Assembly: GCF_005887615.1 (NCBI RefSeq) | Contig: NZ_VANS01000001.1 | Location: 1,413,415-1,477,414 of the forward strand | Direction: 5' to 3' | Length of the DNA stretch: 64,000 nucleotides | DNA from: Sulfitobacter sabulilitoris | GTDB taxonomy: Bacteria > Pseudomonadota > Alphaproteobacteria > Rhodobacterales > Rhodobacteraceae | Shown: positions 49,262 to 58,163 of the stretch, in pieces | Numbering within the stretch: position 1 is the stretch's first letter | Layout: the number at the start of each line of letters is the position of its first letter | Notes under the pieces: generated by a model | Databases searched by the model: none | Told to the model about the DNA's origin: nothing | The model's input: the letters and a program-made list of their open reading frames with translations, nothing else | Made by a program: the position numbers and the translations under genes

Positions 49262-50028
49262 GCATGTTTGACCTGACCGGCAAGGTGGCCTTGTTGACCG
49301 GCGCGTCCAAGGGCATGGGGCTGGCGATGGCCACGGGGCTGGCGCAGCATGGCGCGACGGTCGTCATCTCGGCCCGCAAGCAAGACCAGCTGGACGCGGC
49401 GGCGGCGGGCATCGACCAGGCCGTGGGCGCCACACGCGCGCATGGCGTGGCCTGCAACGTCGGCTACAAGGACCAGTTGCAGGCGCTGGTGGACCGCACG
49501 CACGATATTGCCGGGCCTATCGACATCGTGGTGGGCAACGCCGGCGTGAACCCCTATTACGGCCCGACCTCGGAAATTCCCGACGACGCCTATGAAAAGA
49601 CGATGGCTGCCAATGTGCAGTCGAACTTGTGGCTGGCGCAGATGGTGGCGCCGGACATGGTGACCAAGGGGGCGGGGTCGATGATGTTCACCTCGTCGAT
49701 CGGGGCATTCAAGCCCTCGGTCATGCTGGGCACCTACGGCATGTCAAAGCTGGCGCTGATCGGGTTGGTGCGCAACCTGGCAGCGGAATTCGGGCCGAAG
49801 GGGATCCGGTTCAACGCGATCTGCCCCGGTCTGGTGAAAACCGACTTCGCCCGCGAGCTTTGGGACAACCCCGACGTCGCCAAACGGATCGAAAACGACA
49901 TCCCCCTGCGCCGCCTGGGCGAACCCGACGACTTTGCCGGGCTTGCCGTGTACCTTGGATCGGACGCCAGCCGCTACATGACGGGTCAGGCGCTGACCGT
50001 CTGCGGCGGCTCTAACATGTGGACATAA
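49258..50028 (+). CDS. SDR family oxidoreductase (first of two)
   Basis: A 256-residue classical short-chain dehydrogenase with the cofactor motif TGASKGMGLAMA, NAGVNPY, Ser in FTSSIG and catalytic YGMSK (Tyr/Lys). An acidic-free, Arg-containing beta-2 end (ISARKQDQ) suggests NADP(H) preference. Probably a ketone/alcohol oxidoreductase acting on a pathway intermediate. Coupled to the acyl-CoA dehydrogenase upstream. Confidence 0.9.
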   Translation: MSMFDLTGKVALLTGASKGMGLAMATGLAQHGATVVISARKQDQLDAAAAGIDQAVGATRAHGVACNVGYKDQLQALVDRTHDIAGPIDIVVGNAGVNPYYGPTSEIPDDAYEKTMAANVQSNLWLAQMVAPDMVTKGAGSMMFTSSIGAFKPSVMLGTYGMSKLALIGLVRNLAAEFGPKGIRFNAICPGLVKTDFARELWDNPDVAKRIENDIPLRRLGEPDDFAGLAVYLGSDASRYMTGQALTVCGGSNMWT

Positions 50029-50031
50029 GCC

Positions 50032-50802
50032 ATGGATTTGAAAGATAAAATAATCGTCGTCACCGGCGCGGCGAGCGGTATCGGCCGCGCGCTGTGCCAC
50101 CGCTTTGCCCAAGAGGGCGCGCGCCATGTCATCTGCGTGGACCGCGACGCCACCGGGGTCGCGCAGACCGCGGCGGACATGGGCGGCACCGCGATCACCG
50201 TCGACGTCAGCCGCGAGGCCGAGATCACGGCGATGATCGACCGGGTCGAGGCCGAGCTGGGCCCCATCGACCTGTTCTGCTCGAACGCCGGGATCTCGAT
50301 CGCGGGGGGCGTCGAAGTGCCCAACGACGACTGGCAGCGGATCTGGGACATCAACGTGATGAGTCACGTCTGGGCCGCGCGCAAGCTGGTGCCGCTGATG
50401 ACCGCGCGCGGCGGGGGATATCTGCTGAATACCGCGTCGGCGGCGGGCCTGCTAAACCAGGTGGGGTCGGCCCCTTACGGCGTGACCAAACATGCCGCCG
50501 TGGGGTTGGCCGAGTGGCTCGCGATGACCTATGGCGACCAGGGGATCAAGGTATCCGTTCTGTGCCCGCAGGCCGTCCGCACCGAGATGACCCGCGGGCA
50601 CGAGGACCACGTCGCCGCCATCGATGGCATGATGGAGCCGGAGCCGGTGGCGGAGGCCTGCGTGCAGACCATCCGGGACGAGACGTTCCTTGTCCTGCCG
50701 CACAAGGAGGTGCTGGGCTACATGCGCCACAAGACGGCGGATTACGACCGCTGGATCGGCGGGATGCGCAAACTGAACCGGCGGTTCGGAGGATTTGAGT
50801 GA
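50032..50802 (+). CDS. SDR family oxidoreductase (second of two)
   Basis: A 256-residue short-chain dehydrogenase with TGAASGIGRALCHRF, CSNAGISIAGG, Ser in LNTASAAG and YGVTK. The VDRDATG segment after beta-2 has Asp, indicating NAD(H) preference, unlike the preceding SDR. It starts 3 bases after the upstream stop and ends the operon; a dispersed hairpin element follows. Confidence 0.9.
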   Translation: MDLKDKIIVVTGAASGIGRALCHRFAQEGARHVICVDRDATGVAQTAADMGGTAITVDVSREAEITAMIDRVEAELGPIDLFCSNAGISIAGGVEVPNDDWQRIWDINVMSHVWAARKLVPLMTARGGGYLLNTASAAGLLNQVGSAPYGVTKHAAVGLAEWLAMTYGDQGIKVSVLCPQAVRTEMTRGHEDHVAAIDGMMEPEPVAEACVQTIRDETFLVLPHKEVLGYMRHKTADYDRWIGGMRKLNRRFGGFE

Positions 50803-50806
50803 AGAA

Positions 50807-50851
50807 CCGGGGCGCTGCCCCGGACCCCGGGATATTTGGAAACAAAAGAAG
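50807..50851 (+). repeat. Dispersed 3'-flanking element, copy 4 (after SDR)
   Basis: Stem CCGGGG-CGCTG-CCCCGG, then ACCCCGGGATATTTGGAAACAAAAGAAG, 5 bases after the SDR stop on the same strand. It shares the hairpin, TATTT and GGAA parts with copies near 7060, 14160 and 24300. It separates two convergent operons and may serve as their terminator. Confidence 0.6.
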
Positions 50852-51862
50852 TCAAAGACGGTAGGTGGCGCGGGCGGTGCCAGAAAACATCATCGCCTGC
50901 GCTGCCTGGTCGTATTGCGCAGCCATGCGTTTGAAGGCGTTCCACAGCACCGGATAGCCGAGCGCCGTGCGGTCCACCGGGAAATTGCTTTCGAACATGC
51001 ACCGCGCGGGGCCGAAGTGGTCGATCATGTGGTGAAACCATGGGGCGAAGGCCTGGGCGATTTCCTCGGAGCCCGGTGGCGCGGCGCGCAGGTGCCAGCC
51101 CCAGCCATTGTCGGGCATCGCAAGCCCGCCCAGTTTGGCCACCACGTTGGGGCATTTGGCAAGCGCGGCCATGTCGCGCCGCCACGTGTCGAAGATCGCG
51201 TCGCGCCGTCCGGCGAAACGGCCCACGCCCAGCGGCGTGGAAAGGTGATCGAGGACCAGCACCGTGTCGGGCACCGCCTGCGCGAGGGCAAGAAACTCGG
51301 CGGTCTGGGTGTGATAGTGCCAAGTGTCGTAGCTGAGCCCGCGCGCGCCCAGCCGGGCGACCCCGCGCCGGAAATCTGGATCGGCGTACAGGCCGGGCGT
51401 ACCGCGGGCCGGCACGATCAACCCCGCCGGGTCGGGATCGTAGGCGCCGGAGTGTCGGATGCCCTTGAACAGCGGACCGCCCGCCGCGCGATGTGCGTCG
51501 AGCACCGCGTCGAGGTTGGGGTCGCGCAGGTCGGCATGGGCCACGATACCGGCAATCTGCGCGCGGTCGGGATGCTGGGCCATACCCGCCGCCAGACGCG
51601 CGACATGCGCCGTTTCGCCCACCGGCTGCAACGACGGCGAAGCGCCGCGACCATAGAAGGAGCGGCATTCAACATAGACCGTTTGCACCACGTTGTGCCC
51701 CGCACCGGTGTCGGACCAAAGCGCCGCCAGATCGTAGACGGTATCGCCGTGCACCCACAGGTGATGGTGAGGATCGACGATGTCGCGCCGTGGATCGAGG
51801 ATGGGTTCAGTGGTTTGCGCGAGCCAGTCGTCGCGCCGCTCCATCCCCGGGGTCCAAGTCAT
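50852..51862 (-). CDS. Amidohydrolase family 2 protein (PF04909)
   Basis: A 336-residue TIM-barrel hydrolase. The N-terminal metal motif is DPHHHLW, with downstream VYVECRSFYG, GIVAHADLRDP, VLDHLSTP and a C-terminal FESNFPVD motif containing the conserved Asp region. Related proteins act on lactones or on decarboxylation of ring acids; lactonase activity is plausible here but unproven. ATG at 51862 overlaps the thioesterase stop; last gene of the minus-strand operon. Confidence 0.88.
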   Translation of the reverse strand: MTWTPGMERRDDWLAQTTEPILDPRRDIVDPHHHLWVHGDTVYDLAALWSDTGAGHNVVQTVYVECRSFYGRGASPSLQPVGETAHVARLAAGMAQHPDRAQIAGIVAHADLRDPNLDAVLDAHRAAGGPLFKGIRHSGAYDPDPAGLIVPARGTPGLYADPDFRRGVARLGARGLSYDTWHYHTQTAEFLALAQAVPDTVLVLDHLSTPLGVGRFAGRRDAIFDTWRRDMAALAKCPNVVAKLGGLAMPDNGWGWHLRAAPPGSEEIAQAFAPWFHHMIDHFGPARCMFESNFPVDRTALGYPVLWNAFKRMAAQYDQAAQAMMFSGTARATYRL

Positions 51863-52731
51863 TTCTTTCGTTTGATGGGGCGCATCAGCCCTTCCTGCGC
51901 GGTGCTGGCGACGAGAACCCCGTTGCGGTTGAAGATCGAACCGCGGTTGAAGCCGCGCGCGTGCCCGGTGAAGGGCGCATCCATCGAATAGAGGTGCCAG
52001 TCGTCGAACTGGACCGGCGCGTGAAACCACATCGCGTGGTCAAGGCTGGCCGTCATCACCTCGCCCTTGAACCACGTCAGCCCATGCGGGCGCAGCGACG
52101 ATCCCAGAAGGTTCATGTCGGAGGCGTAAGCCAACAGGCAATGTTGCATCATTGCGGGCTGGCCCCTGGCCGCCTCCATCCGGAACCACAGGTGGTTGCG
52201 GTCGTCTGCCGGTTCGGGTTGAATTATGTCGCGCGGTGCGACCTCGCGCAGTTCGATCGGGCGCTGGCGCAGGAAATCCTTGCGGAATTTTTCCGGGATC
52301 TGGTCGACGTCGCGGTCGCGCAGTTCCTCGCGGTTCAGCAGACCGTCGGGGCCATCGACCTGCGGCATCCTGTGCTGATAGTCCCAGCCGTCCTCGTCGA
52401 TGTGGAACGACGCGGACATGTTCAGGATCTGCTTGCCATGCTGGATCGCCACCACGCGGCGGGTGGTGAAACTGCCGCCGTCGCGGGCGCGGTCGACCTG
52501 GTAGATCACCGGGATCGCCGGATCGCCGGGGCGGATGAAATACGCGTGCAGCGAATGACAGGTGCGGTCGGGCACCGTGCGGTAGGCGGCCATCAGCGCC
52601 TGCGCGATCACGTGGCCGCCAAAGATCCGGGTGCTCGTCTCGCCACCCGATCCGATGCCGCGAAACAGATCGACCTCAAGCTGTTCGATGTCCAGAAGAT
52701 CAAGCAATTCTTGCGCCACGGCGTCGGTCAT
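51859..52731 (-). CDS. tesB: Acyl-CoA thioesterase II (TesB)
   Basis: Double-hotdog thioesterase that releases CoA from acyl-CoA. The 290-residue product starts with helices LLDLLDIEQLEVDLFRG, has GGHVIAQALMAAYRTV and SLHAYFIRPGDP in the first half, and the C-terminal HAMWFHAP and LYSMDAPFTGHARGFNRG of TesB with its catalytic Asp region. Length typical (285-290). Overlaps the acetoacetyl-CoA synthetase gene by ATGA. Confidence 0.95.
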   Translation of the reverse strand: MTDAVAQELLDLLDIEQLEVDLFRGIGSGGETSTRIFGGHVIAQALMAAYRTVPDRTCHSLHAYFIRPGDPAIPVIYQVDRARDGGSFTTRRVVAIQHGKQILNMSASFHIDEDGWDYQHRMPQVDGPDGLLNREELRDRDVDQIPEKFRKDFLRQRPIELREVAPRDIIQPEPADDRNHLWFRMEAARGQPAMMQHCLLAYASDMNLLGSSLRPHGLTWFKGEVMTASLDHAMWFHAPVQFDDWHLYSMDAPFTGHARGFNRGSIFNRNGVLVASTAQEGLMRPIKRKK

Positions 52732-54701
52732 TTGGGGTCGTCCTTTTGGCTGCGGGCGGCGGCATAGGCGATGAACGTGTCAAAGCTGTCGGGGTTGGCC
52801 ATGCTGTCACGGTTGACGATCCGGTCCGGATCGCCGCCCAGAAGCAGCTTCTTTACAGGCACTTCCAGCTTTTTGCCAGAGAGCGTGCGCGGCACCTCCG
52901 GCACCTCGACGATCTCGTTGGGAACAAAGCGCGCCGACACGTTCGCGCGGATCGCGGCGTTGATCTTGGCCTTGAGTGCGTCATCGACGGCCACGCCAGG
53001 GCGCGGCACCACGAAAAGCGGCATGAAGCTGTCGCGGCCCAGGAACTCAAGATCGACGACCAGTGAATCCTGGATTTCCTCCAGCCCCTCGACGGCCTGG
53101 TAAATCTCGGCGCTGCCCAGGCGCAGCCCGCGCCGGTTGATCGTGGCGTCCGAGCGACCGTAGATCACCGATCCGCCCCTCTCGTTGATCTCGATCCAGT
53201 CGCCGTGCCGCCAGATGCCGGGATAGGTGTCGAAATAGCTGTCGTGCAGGCGGCTGCCGTCCGTGTCGCCCCAGAAATAGAGCGGCATCGACGGCAGGGG
53301 TTCGGTGCAGACCAATTCGCCCACCTGGCCGATCAATTCGCGGCCCTCCTCGTCAAAGGCGCGCACGGCATTGCCCAGTGCGCGGCACTGCATCTCGCCG
53401 GCGCGCACGGGCATCATCGGGTGGCCCAGCACGAAGGCCCCCGCCAGATCCGTGCCGCCCGAGATCGGCGCCAGCCACACGTCCGGCTTCACATCGCGGT
53501 AGATCCAGTCGTAGGCATCCGATGACAGCGGCGATCCGGTAGACCCGAGCGAGCGCAGATACGACAGGTCCACGTCCTCTCGCGGGGTGACGCCGGCCTT
53601 CATGCAGCCGGAAAAGAACGCGGCCCCGGCACCGAAAAACGTCAGCCGCTCTTGCGCGACAAAGCGCCAGACGACGCCCATGTCGGGATGGTTCGGCGCC
53701 CCGTCGAAAAGGGCGACCGTCGCCCCCTGCCCCAGCGCCATCCACTGGGCGTTCCACATGATCCAGCCCGAGGACGTCATCCAGCAAAAGCGGTCGCGCG
53801 GCGTCAGGTCGTGATGCAGCGACTGCTTGGCCGCCTCCAGCACGATACCGCCATGGCCATGCACGATGGGTTTGGGGTTGCCCGTGGTGCCCGAGGAATA
53901 GACGATCCAGAGCGGATGATCGAAGGGCACGGGCGTCGGCGTGAAATCCGCCGCGCGCTGGATCAGGTCGGCCCAGGCAACGCGCCCCGGCGCAAGGTCG
54001 CGAATGACCGGCACCATGACGACCTGGCCGAGGCTTGGCAGGTTGCCGACGATATCCTCGATCACGTCGCTGCGGTCGATGGTCTTGCCCGCATGGACAT
54101 AGCCGTCTTGTGCGATCAGCACCTTGGGGTCGATCTGGCGGAACCGGTCGAGAATGGCGACGTGGCCCATGTCGGGCGCGCAGATCGACCAGACGGCGCC
54201 GATGCTGGCGCTGGCCAGAAACGCCACCAGCGCGACCTCGGTATTGGGCAGGATCGCGACGACCCGGTCGCCCTGCCCCACGCCCATGTCGCGCAGATGC
54301 GCGGCGACACCGGCCACCTGCGCGCGCAAGTCCCGCCACGTCAGTTCGGACCGGCCAAAAGTTTCCGACTGGACCACAAGCGCCGCCGCGTCCGGACTGT
54401 CATCGGCATGGCGCAGGATCTGGTCGGTGTAGTTCAGCATCGCACCCGGGCACCATTCGGCACCGGGCATCTGGCGCTTGGCGATGAACCGCGTGCAGGG
54501 CACGCTGGCGCGGATGTCGAAGAAGTCCCAGATCGCGGACCAGAAGGCATCGAGATCCGTGATGCTCCAGGTCCACATCGCGTTGTAGTGGTCGAACGTC
54601 AGGCCACGATGGTCTTTCAGCCAGCGCATGAACTGCGCCATCGTGGAGGCCTCGGCGCGCTCGGTCGTCGGCTGCCACAGGATGTCGCCCTGCGCGCTCA
54701 T
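52728..54701 (-). CDS. Acetoacetyl-CoA synthetase (acetoacetate-CoA ligase)
   Basis: Activates acetoacetate (or a similar short 3-oxoacid) to CoA thioester. The 657-residue product has the ACAS N-terminal domain (WTWSITDLDAFWSAIWDFF), AMP motif YSSGTTGNPKPIVHGHGG, GSTGSPLSSDAYDWIY, GRSDATINRRGLRLG and the C-terminal LSGKKLEVPVKKLLLG with catalytic Lys; these fit the acetoacetyl-CoA synthetase subgroup. ATG at 54701 overlaps the serine hydrolase stop. Confidence 0.93.
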   Translation of the reverse strand: MSAQGDILWQPTTERAEASTMAQFMRWLKDHRGLTFDHYNAMWTWSITDLDAFWSAIWDFFDIRASVPCTRFIAKRQMPGAEWCPGAMLNYTDQILRHADDSPDAAALVVQSETFGRSELTWRDLRAQVAGVAAHLRDMGVGQGDRVVAILPNTEVALVAFLASASIGAVWSICAPDMGHVAILDRFRQIDPKVLIAQDGYVHAGKTIDRSDVIEDIVGNLPSLGQVVMVPVIRDLAPGRVAWADLIQRAADFTPTPVPFDHPLWIVYSSGTTGNPKPIVHGHGGIVLEAAKQSLHHDLTPRDRFCWMTSSGWIMWNAQWMALGQGATVALFDGAPNHPDMGVVWRFVAQERLTFFGAGAAFFSGCMKAGVTPREDVDLSYLRSLGSTGSPLSSDAYDWIYRDVKPDVWLAPISGGTDLAGAFVLGHPMMPVRAGEMQCRALGNAVRAFDEEGRELIGQVGELVCTEPLPSMPLYFWGDTDGSRLHDSYFDTYPGIWRHGDWIEINERGGSVIYGRSDATINRRGLRLGSAEIYQAVEGLEEIQDSLVVDLEFLGRDSFMPLFVVPRPGVAVDDALKAKINAAIRANVSARFVPNEIVEVPEVPRTLSGKKLEVPVKKLLLGGDPDRIVNRDSMANPDSFDTFIAYAAARSQKDDPK

Positions 54702-55939
54702 CCGACCAGCGCCCCATGCACCAGCGCCTTGAGCTGCGGGCGCGCGGGATAGCTGCTGGACGGCGAAAGCTGGGTGAAAAAGACGACCGACAGGTCCAGC
54801 ACCGGATCGACCCAGAAAAACGTCGAGGCCATGCCGCCCCAACTGAAATCGCCGATGCTGCCGGGGACGCGGGCGCGCGCAGGGTCCAGAACCACGGCCC
54901 CGCCAAGACCGAAGCCCATTCCCTCCATCGGCTGTTCGGCAAAGCTGGCCACGCCCATCGACGCGATATCGCCGGGCAGGTGATTGCGCATCATGAAACC
55001 CAGCGTGCGCGGCGACAAAATCCGCGTCTCGCCGTTGGTGCCGCCCCTTCGGAGCATCTCGCAAAAGGCCATGTAGTCGTCGATGGTGCCAACAAGCCCG
55101 CCGCCGCCCGACTGCATCGTCGCCGCCTCGAACGGCGACCGGCCCGCCACGTCCACAAGCCGCAGCGGATCGTCGCCTTTCCGCGCCGCGTTCAGCGCCA
55201 TCGCGCCCCCCGCCAGCGGCGTGTAAAGCGATGCGAAACGATCGCCGGTGCCTTCGGGCACGGAAAACCGGGTCTGATCCATGCCCAGCGGCGTCAGGAT
55301 CTCGGCCTCGAAAAACTCCGCCAGCGATTGCCCCGACACCACCTCGACCACGCGGCCCAGCACGTCGATGGCGACCGAATATTCCCAGCGGCTTCCGGGC
55401 TTGAAGGCCAGGGGCAGCGCGGCCAGCCGCTCTGTCATCGCGGCCAGCGATCCCTGATCGGGGCGGAACAGGATGTCCTCCTCCTCCATGGCCTGGGGCA
55501 GCACGCCGGGATTGAACGGATAGCTCAGGCCGGCGGTATGCGTCAGAAGCTGGTGGAGTGTGGGCGTCGCGCAGGGCTCGGTCTGGTCGATGCGGGTGGC
55601 ACCGGGGATCAGCGCGCGCATGTCGCGAAACGCCGGGATGAACTCTCCGAGCGGGGCATCGAGGTGCAACAGCCCGTGTTCGGCCAGCATCATCAGCGCG
55701 ACGGAGGTCACCGGCTTGGTCATCGAGTAGATGCGGGCCACGGTATCGCGCTCGAACGGCAGATCCGCCGCGATGTTGCGCTGCCCGGCGGCGTGAAAAA
55801 ATACCTCCTGTCCCCCCTGGGCGATCAGGACCGACGCGCCCGCGAATTTCCGGCTATCGACATAAGACTGCATCCAGGTGGCGATCCGGTCCAGCCGGTC
55901 GGTGTCAAAGCGCGGATGCGCGGGGCGGCTCATGTCCAT
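54698..55939 (-). CDS. Beta-lactamase-family serine hydrolase (class C / EstB-like)
   Basis: A 413-residue serine hydrolase of the beta-lactamase fold without an evident signal peptide. The nucleophile motif SMTK lies at residues 72-75 and a tyrosine motif WEYSVAIDVLG near 185; GMASTFFWVDP is near the C-terminus. Cytoplasmic members are usually esterases or lactone hydrolases rather than lactamases. Linked by ATGA to the acetoacetyl-CoA synthetase gene, consistent with a catabolic esterase. Confidence 0.88.
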   Translation of the reverse strand: MDMSRPAHPRFDTDRLDRIATWMQSYVDSRKFAGASVLIAQGGQEVFFHAAGQRNIAADLPFERDTVARIYSMTKPVTSVALMMLAEHGLLHLDAPLGEFIPAFRDMRALIPGATRIDQTEPCATPTLHQLLTHTAGLSYPFNPGVLPQAMEEEDILFRPDQGSLAAMTERLAALPLAFKPGSRWEYSVAIDVLGRVVEVVSGQSLAEFFEAEILTPLGMDQTRFSVPEGTGDRFASLYTPLAGGAMALNAARKGDDPLRLVDVAGRSPFEAATMQSGGGGLVGTIDDYMAFCEMLRRGGTNGETRILSPRTLGFMMRNHLPGDIASMGVASFAEQPMEGMGFGLGGAVVLDPARARVPGSIGDFSWGGMASTFFWVDPVLDLSVVFFTQLSPSSSYPARPQLKALVHGALVG

Positions 55940-55966
55940 GGTCGGTGCCTTTCGTCGGTGATGCGT

Positions 55967-56722
55967 CTAGCCGATCATGCGGCGCATGGCGGCGGTTGTC
56001 TCGTCGGTGAACCAGCCGTCCTCGGGCGCATTTGCCCCGGCGGCGATGGCGGCCTCGATCCGGGCGATTGTGTCGCCGCGGATCTGGCGTTTGACCGCAG
56101 CATAGGCGCGCGGCGGATGACCCGCCAGACCGTGCGCCGTGGACAGCGCGGTTTCCATCAGCTCGCCTTCCTCGGCCAGCGTGTCGACGATGCCGGCGCG
56201 CGCCGCCGTCTCCGCCCCGATGGGCTGCCCCGACAGCATCAGGCGGCGCAGCATTTCGGGGGACAGCGTTGCACGGGCGATCTCCATCGGACCGACGGGA
56301 AAATCGACGCCGACGCGCACTTCGGCCAGCCCAAGCTGCGCACGCGGGGTCGCCACGCGCATGTCGCTGGCCAATCCGAAGAACAGCCCGCCGGCGATCG
56401 CCGCTCCGCCCAGGGCGGCGACCGTCGGCTTGGGACAGGCGAAAAGCCGCAGGAACCCGGTATTGAGCCCCTCGACAACCGCCTGTTGCGCAGCCAGGTC
56501 GAAGCCTTGCGCCTCTTTCAGGTCAAGCCCCGCGGAAAACACCTTGAACGCGGACCTGATCACCACCGCGCGTACAGCGTCGTCGGCGGCCAGTTGATCC
56601 ATCAGCGCGCCAAACTCCATCAGCAGTGCCGGCGACAGCGCGTTCACCGGTGCGCGGTTCAGCGTGACGATGGCAATGCCCCCCGGCTTGTCCTCGCGCA
56701 AAAGCAGATCGGTATCGCTCAT
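55967..56722 (-). CDS. Enoyl-CoA hydratase/isomerase family protein lacking one catalytic Glu
   Basis: A 251-residue crotonase-fold protein with VFSAGLDLKEA and GGAAIAGGLFFGLASD for the oxyanion hole. The first catalytic Glu of hydratases (in GGGxE) is replaced by Phe, whereas the second is kept in GLAEVRVGV. It may therefore be an isomerase or another crotonase activity. ATG at 56722 (MSDTDLL) is preferred over 56767, which has a Glu/Asn-rich extension. Probable first gene of the minus-strand operon. Confidence 0.87.
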   Translation of the reverse strand: MSDTDLLLREDKPGGIAIVTLNRAPVNALSPALLMEFGALMDQLAADDAVRAVVIRSAFKVFSAGLDLKEAQGFDLAAQQAVVEGLNTGFLRLFACPKPTVAALGGAAIAGGLFFGLASDMRVATPRAQLGLAEVRVGVDFPVGPMEIARATLSPEMLRRLMLSGQPIGAETAARAGIVDTLAEEGELMETALSTAHGLAGHPPRAYAAVKRQIRGDTIARIEAAIAAGANAPEDGWFTDETTAAMRRMIG

Positions 56723-56835
56723 TGTCTCCCCCTCGGTCCGCATGTTGGCGTTGACAGGGTTTCCCATGCAAACATAACGTTTTCAAATGTTTTCGCCGCC
56801 CTGCCGCGCGGCCCCAGGACGACCGGAGACCGCCG

Positions 56836-57441
56836 ATGAAACTGTATTTCGCCCCTCACACCCGCGCCCTTCGCATCGCCTGGCTGCTCGAGGAACTCGG
56901 CCTGCCGTACACGCTTGAGCGTTTCGCCCTCGGCGACCCGGCGATGCGCGACCCGCGCTACCGGGCGGTGCATCCGATGGGCCGGGTGCCCGCGCTTGAG
57001 GATGGCGACGTCACCCTGTTCGAGAGCGGCGCCATCGTTCAATACCTGCTGGCCCGACATGGCAACGGGCGGCTGCACCCGGCGGCGGATGCGCCGGAAT
57101 TCCCCGCCTACCTGCAATGGCTGCACTATGCCGAAGGGATGATCATGCCGCATGTGAACATCGTCACGGTCGAGACGATCCTGCTGCCGCCCGACCGCCG
57201 CAACGAGGTGAACGTGAAACGCGCGCGCAAGCTGCTGACGCAGATGCTGGGCGCGGTGAACGACCGGCTGACGGATCACGACTATCTTGCGGGTGACTTC
57301 ACCGCCGCCGATATCATGACCGGCCATGCGGTGATCGGGGCGGTGCGGTCGGGTGCCGATGTATCGGACCTGCCGCACATCCAGCCCTATATCGACCGCC
57401 TGACGGCGCGACCTGCCTTGGAACGGGCGCTGGCGCTGTAG
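56836..57441 (+). CDS. Glutathione S-transferase family protein
   Basis: A 201-residue GST. The N-terminal thioredoxin-like domain (MKLYFAPHTRALRIAWLLEELG) keeps the Leu/Glu helix, has PMGRVPALEDGD (cis-Pro) and the FESGAIVQYLL glutathione-binding ES motif; residues 85-200 form the helical C-domain with DFTAADIMTG. Likely role is detoxification or glutathione-dependent catalysis. It is divergent from the enoyl-CoA hydratase gene and converges on livF. Confidence 0.9.
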   Translation: MKLYFAPHTRALRIAWLLEELGLPYTLERFALGDPAMRDPRYRAVHPMGRVPALEDGDVTLFESGAIVQYLLARHGNGRLHPAADAPEFPAYLQWLHYAEGMIMPHVNIVTVETILLPPDRRNEVNVKRARKLLTQMLGAVNDRLTDHDYLAGDFTAADIMTGHAVIGAVRSGADVSDLPHIQPYIDRLTARPALERALAL

Positions 57442-57461
57442 TCGCAGAACCGGCCGGAGCC

Positions 57462-58163
57462 TCACACTTCCAGCCACTCCTTGCGCACGTCGTCGCGCTG
57501 GCGCAGTTCCTCTGGCGTGCCTTCGAACACCACCTGCCCGTGGCCCATGACATAGACCCGGTGCGCGATATCCATCGCAATGGCCAGCTTTTGCTCGACC
57601 AGCAGGGTGGCGATGCCGCGCCTGGCGATCTCTTGCAACAAGTCGGCCACACGCTGCACCATCTGCGGGCTCAGGCCTTCGGTCGGCTCGTCGATCATCA
57701 CCAGGTCGGGGTCGCCCATCAGCGTGCGGCACATGGTCAGCATCTGTTGCTCGCCCCCCGACAACACCGACGCCTCGACATCCGCGCGTTCGTCGAGGTT
57801 GGAGAACAGGTTGAACATATCCTGCATCGACCACCGGCCCGCGCCGTCCTTCTGCCCGGGCTTGAGGCCCAGCGTCAGGTTCTGCCGCGTCGTCAAGCCC
57901 GGAAAGATGTCGCGGTTTTCCGGTACGTAGCCGATGCCGAGGTTGGCGATCTCGAAGGCCTTGCGGCCCGCGATTTCCTGCCCCTTGAACCGGACCGATC
58001 CACGCGGAGTGACCTCGCCCATGATGGCCTTGCAGGTGGTCGAGCGACCCACGCCGTTGCGGCCCAGCAGGGCCACGATCTCGCCCTCCTGGATGTTCAT
58101 CGTCACACCCTGCAGGATGTGCGACTTGCCGTAAAAGGCATGCATGTCTTGAATTTCGAGCAT
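57462..58163 (-). CDS. livF: Branched-chain-type ABC importer, ATPase LivF, Walker A Lys replaced by Arg
   Basis: A 233-residue ABC ATPase of the HAAT importer type. The signature LSGGEQQM, Walker B LVMIDEPTEGL and switch His region are intact, but the Walker A reads GRNGVGRST with Arg40 where Lys is expected. The LivG partner has a normal GPNGAGKST. Asymmetric ATPase sites are therefore possible. Starts inside the livG stop (TGATG). Confidence 0.9.
   Translation of the reverse strand: MLEIQDMHAFYGKSHILQGVTMNIQEGEIVALLGRNGVGRSTTCKAIMGEVTPRGSVRFKGQEIAGRKAFEIANLGIGYVPENRDIFPGLTTRQNLTLGLKPGQKDGAGRWSMQDMFNLFSNLDERADVEASVLSGGEQQMLTMCRTLMGDPDLVMIDEPTEGLSPQMVQRVADLLQEIARRGIATLLVEQKLAIAMDIAHRVYVMGHGQVVFEGTPEELRQRDDVRKEWLEV

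Noticed and set aside
54698-55939. Beta-lactamase-fold protein as an antibiotic resistance gene
   Set aside because: It has no signal peptide and sits within an acyl-CoA catabolic operon; the sequence fits EstB-like esterases better.
54716-56839. Plus-strand open frame of 707 codons opposite the serine hydrolase and crotonase genes
   Set aside because: Both minus-strand genes have family motifs and operon overlaps; the antisense frame has none.
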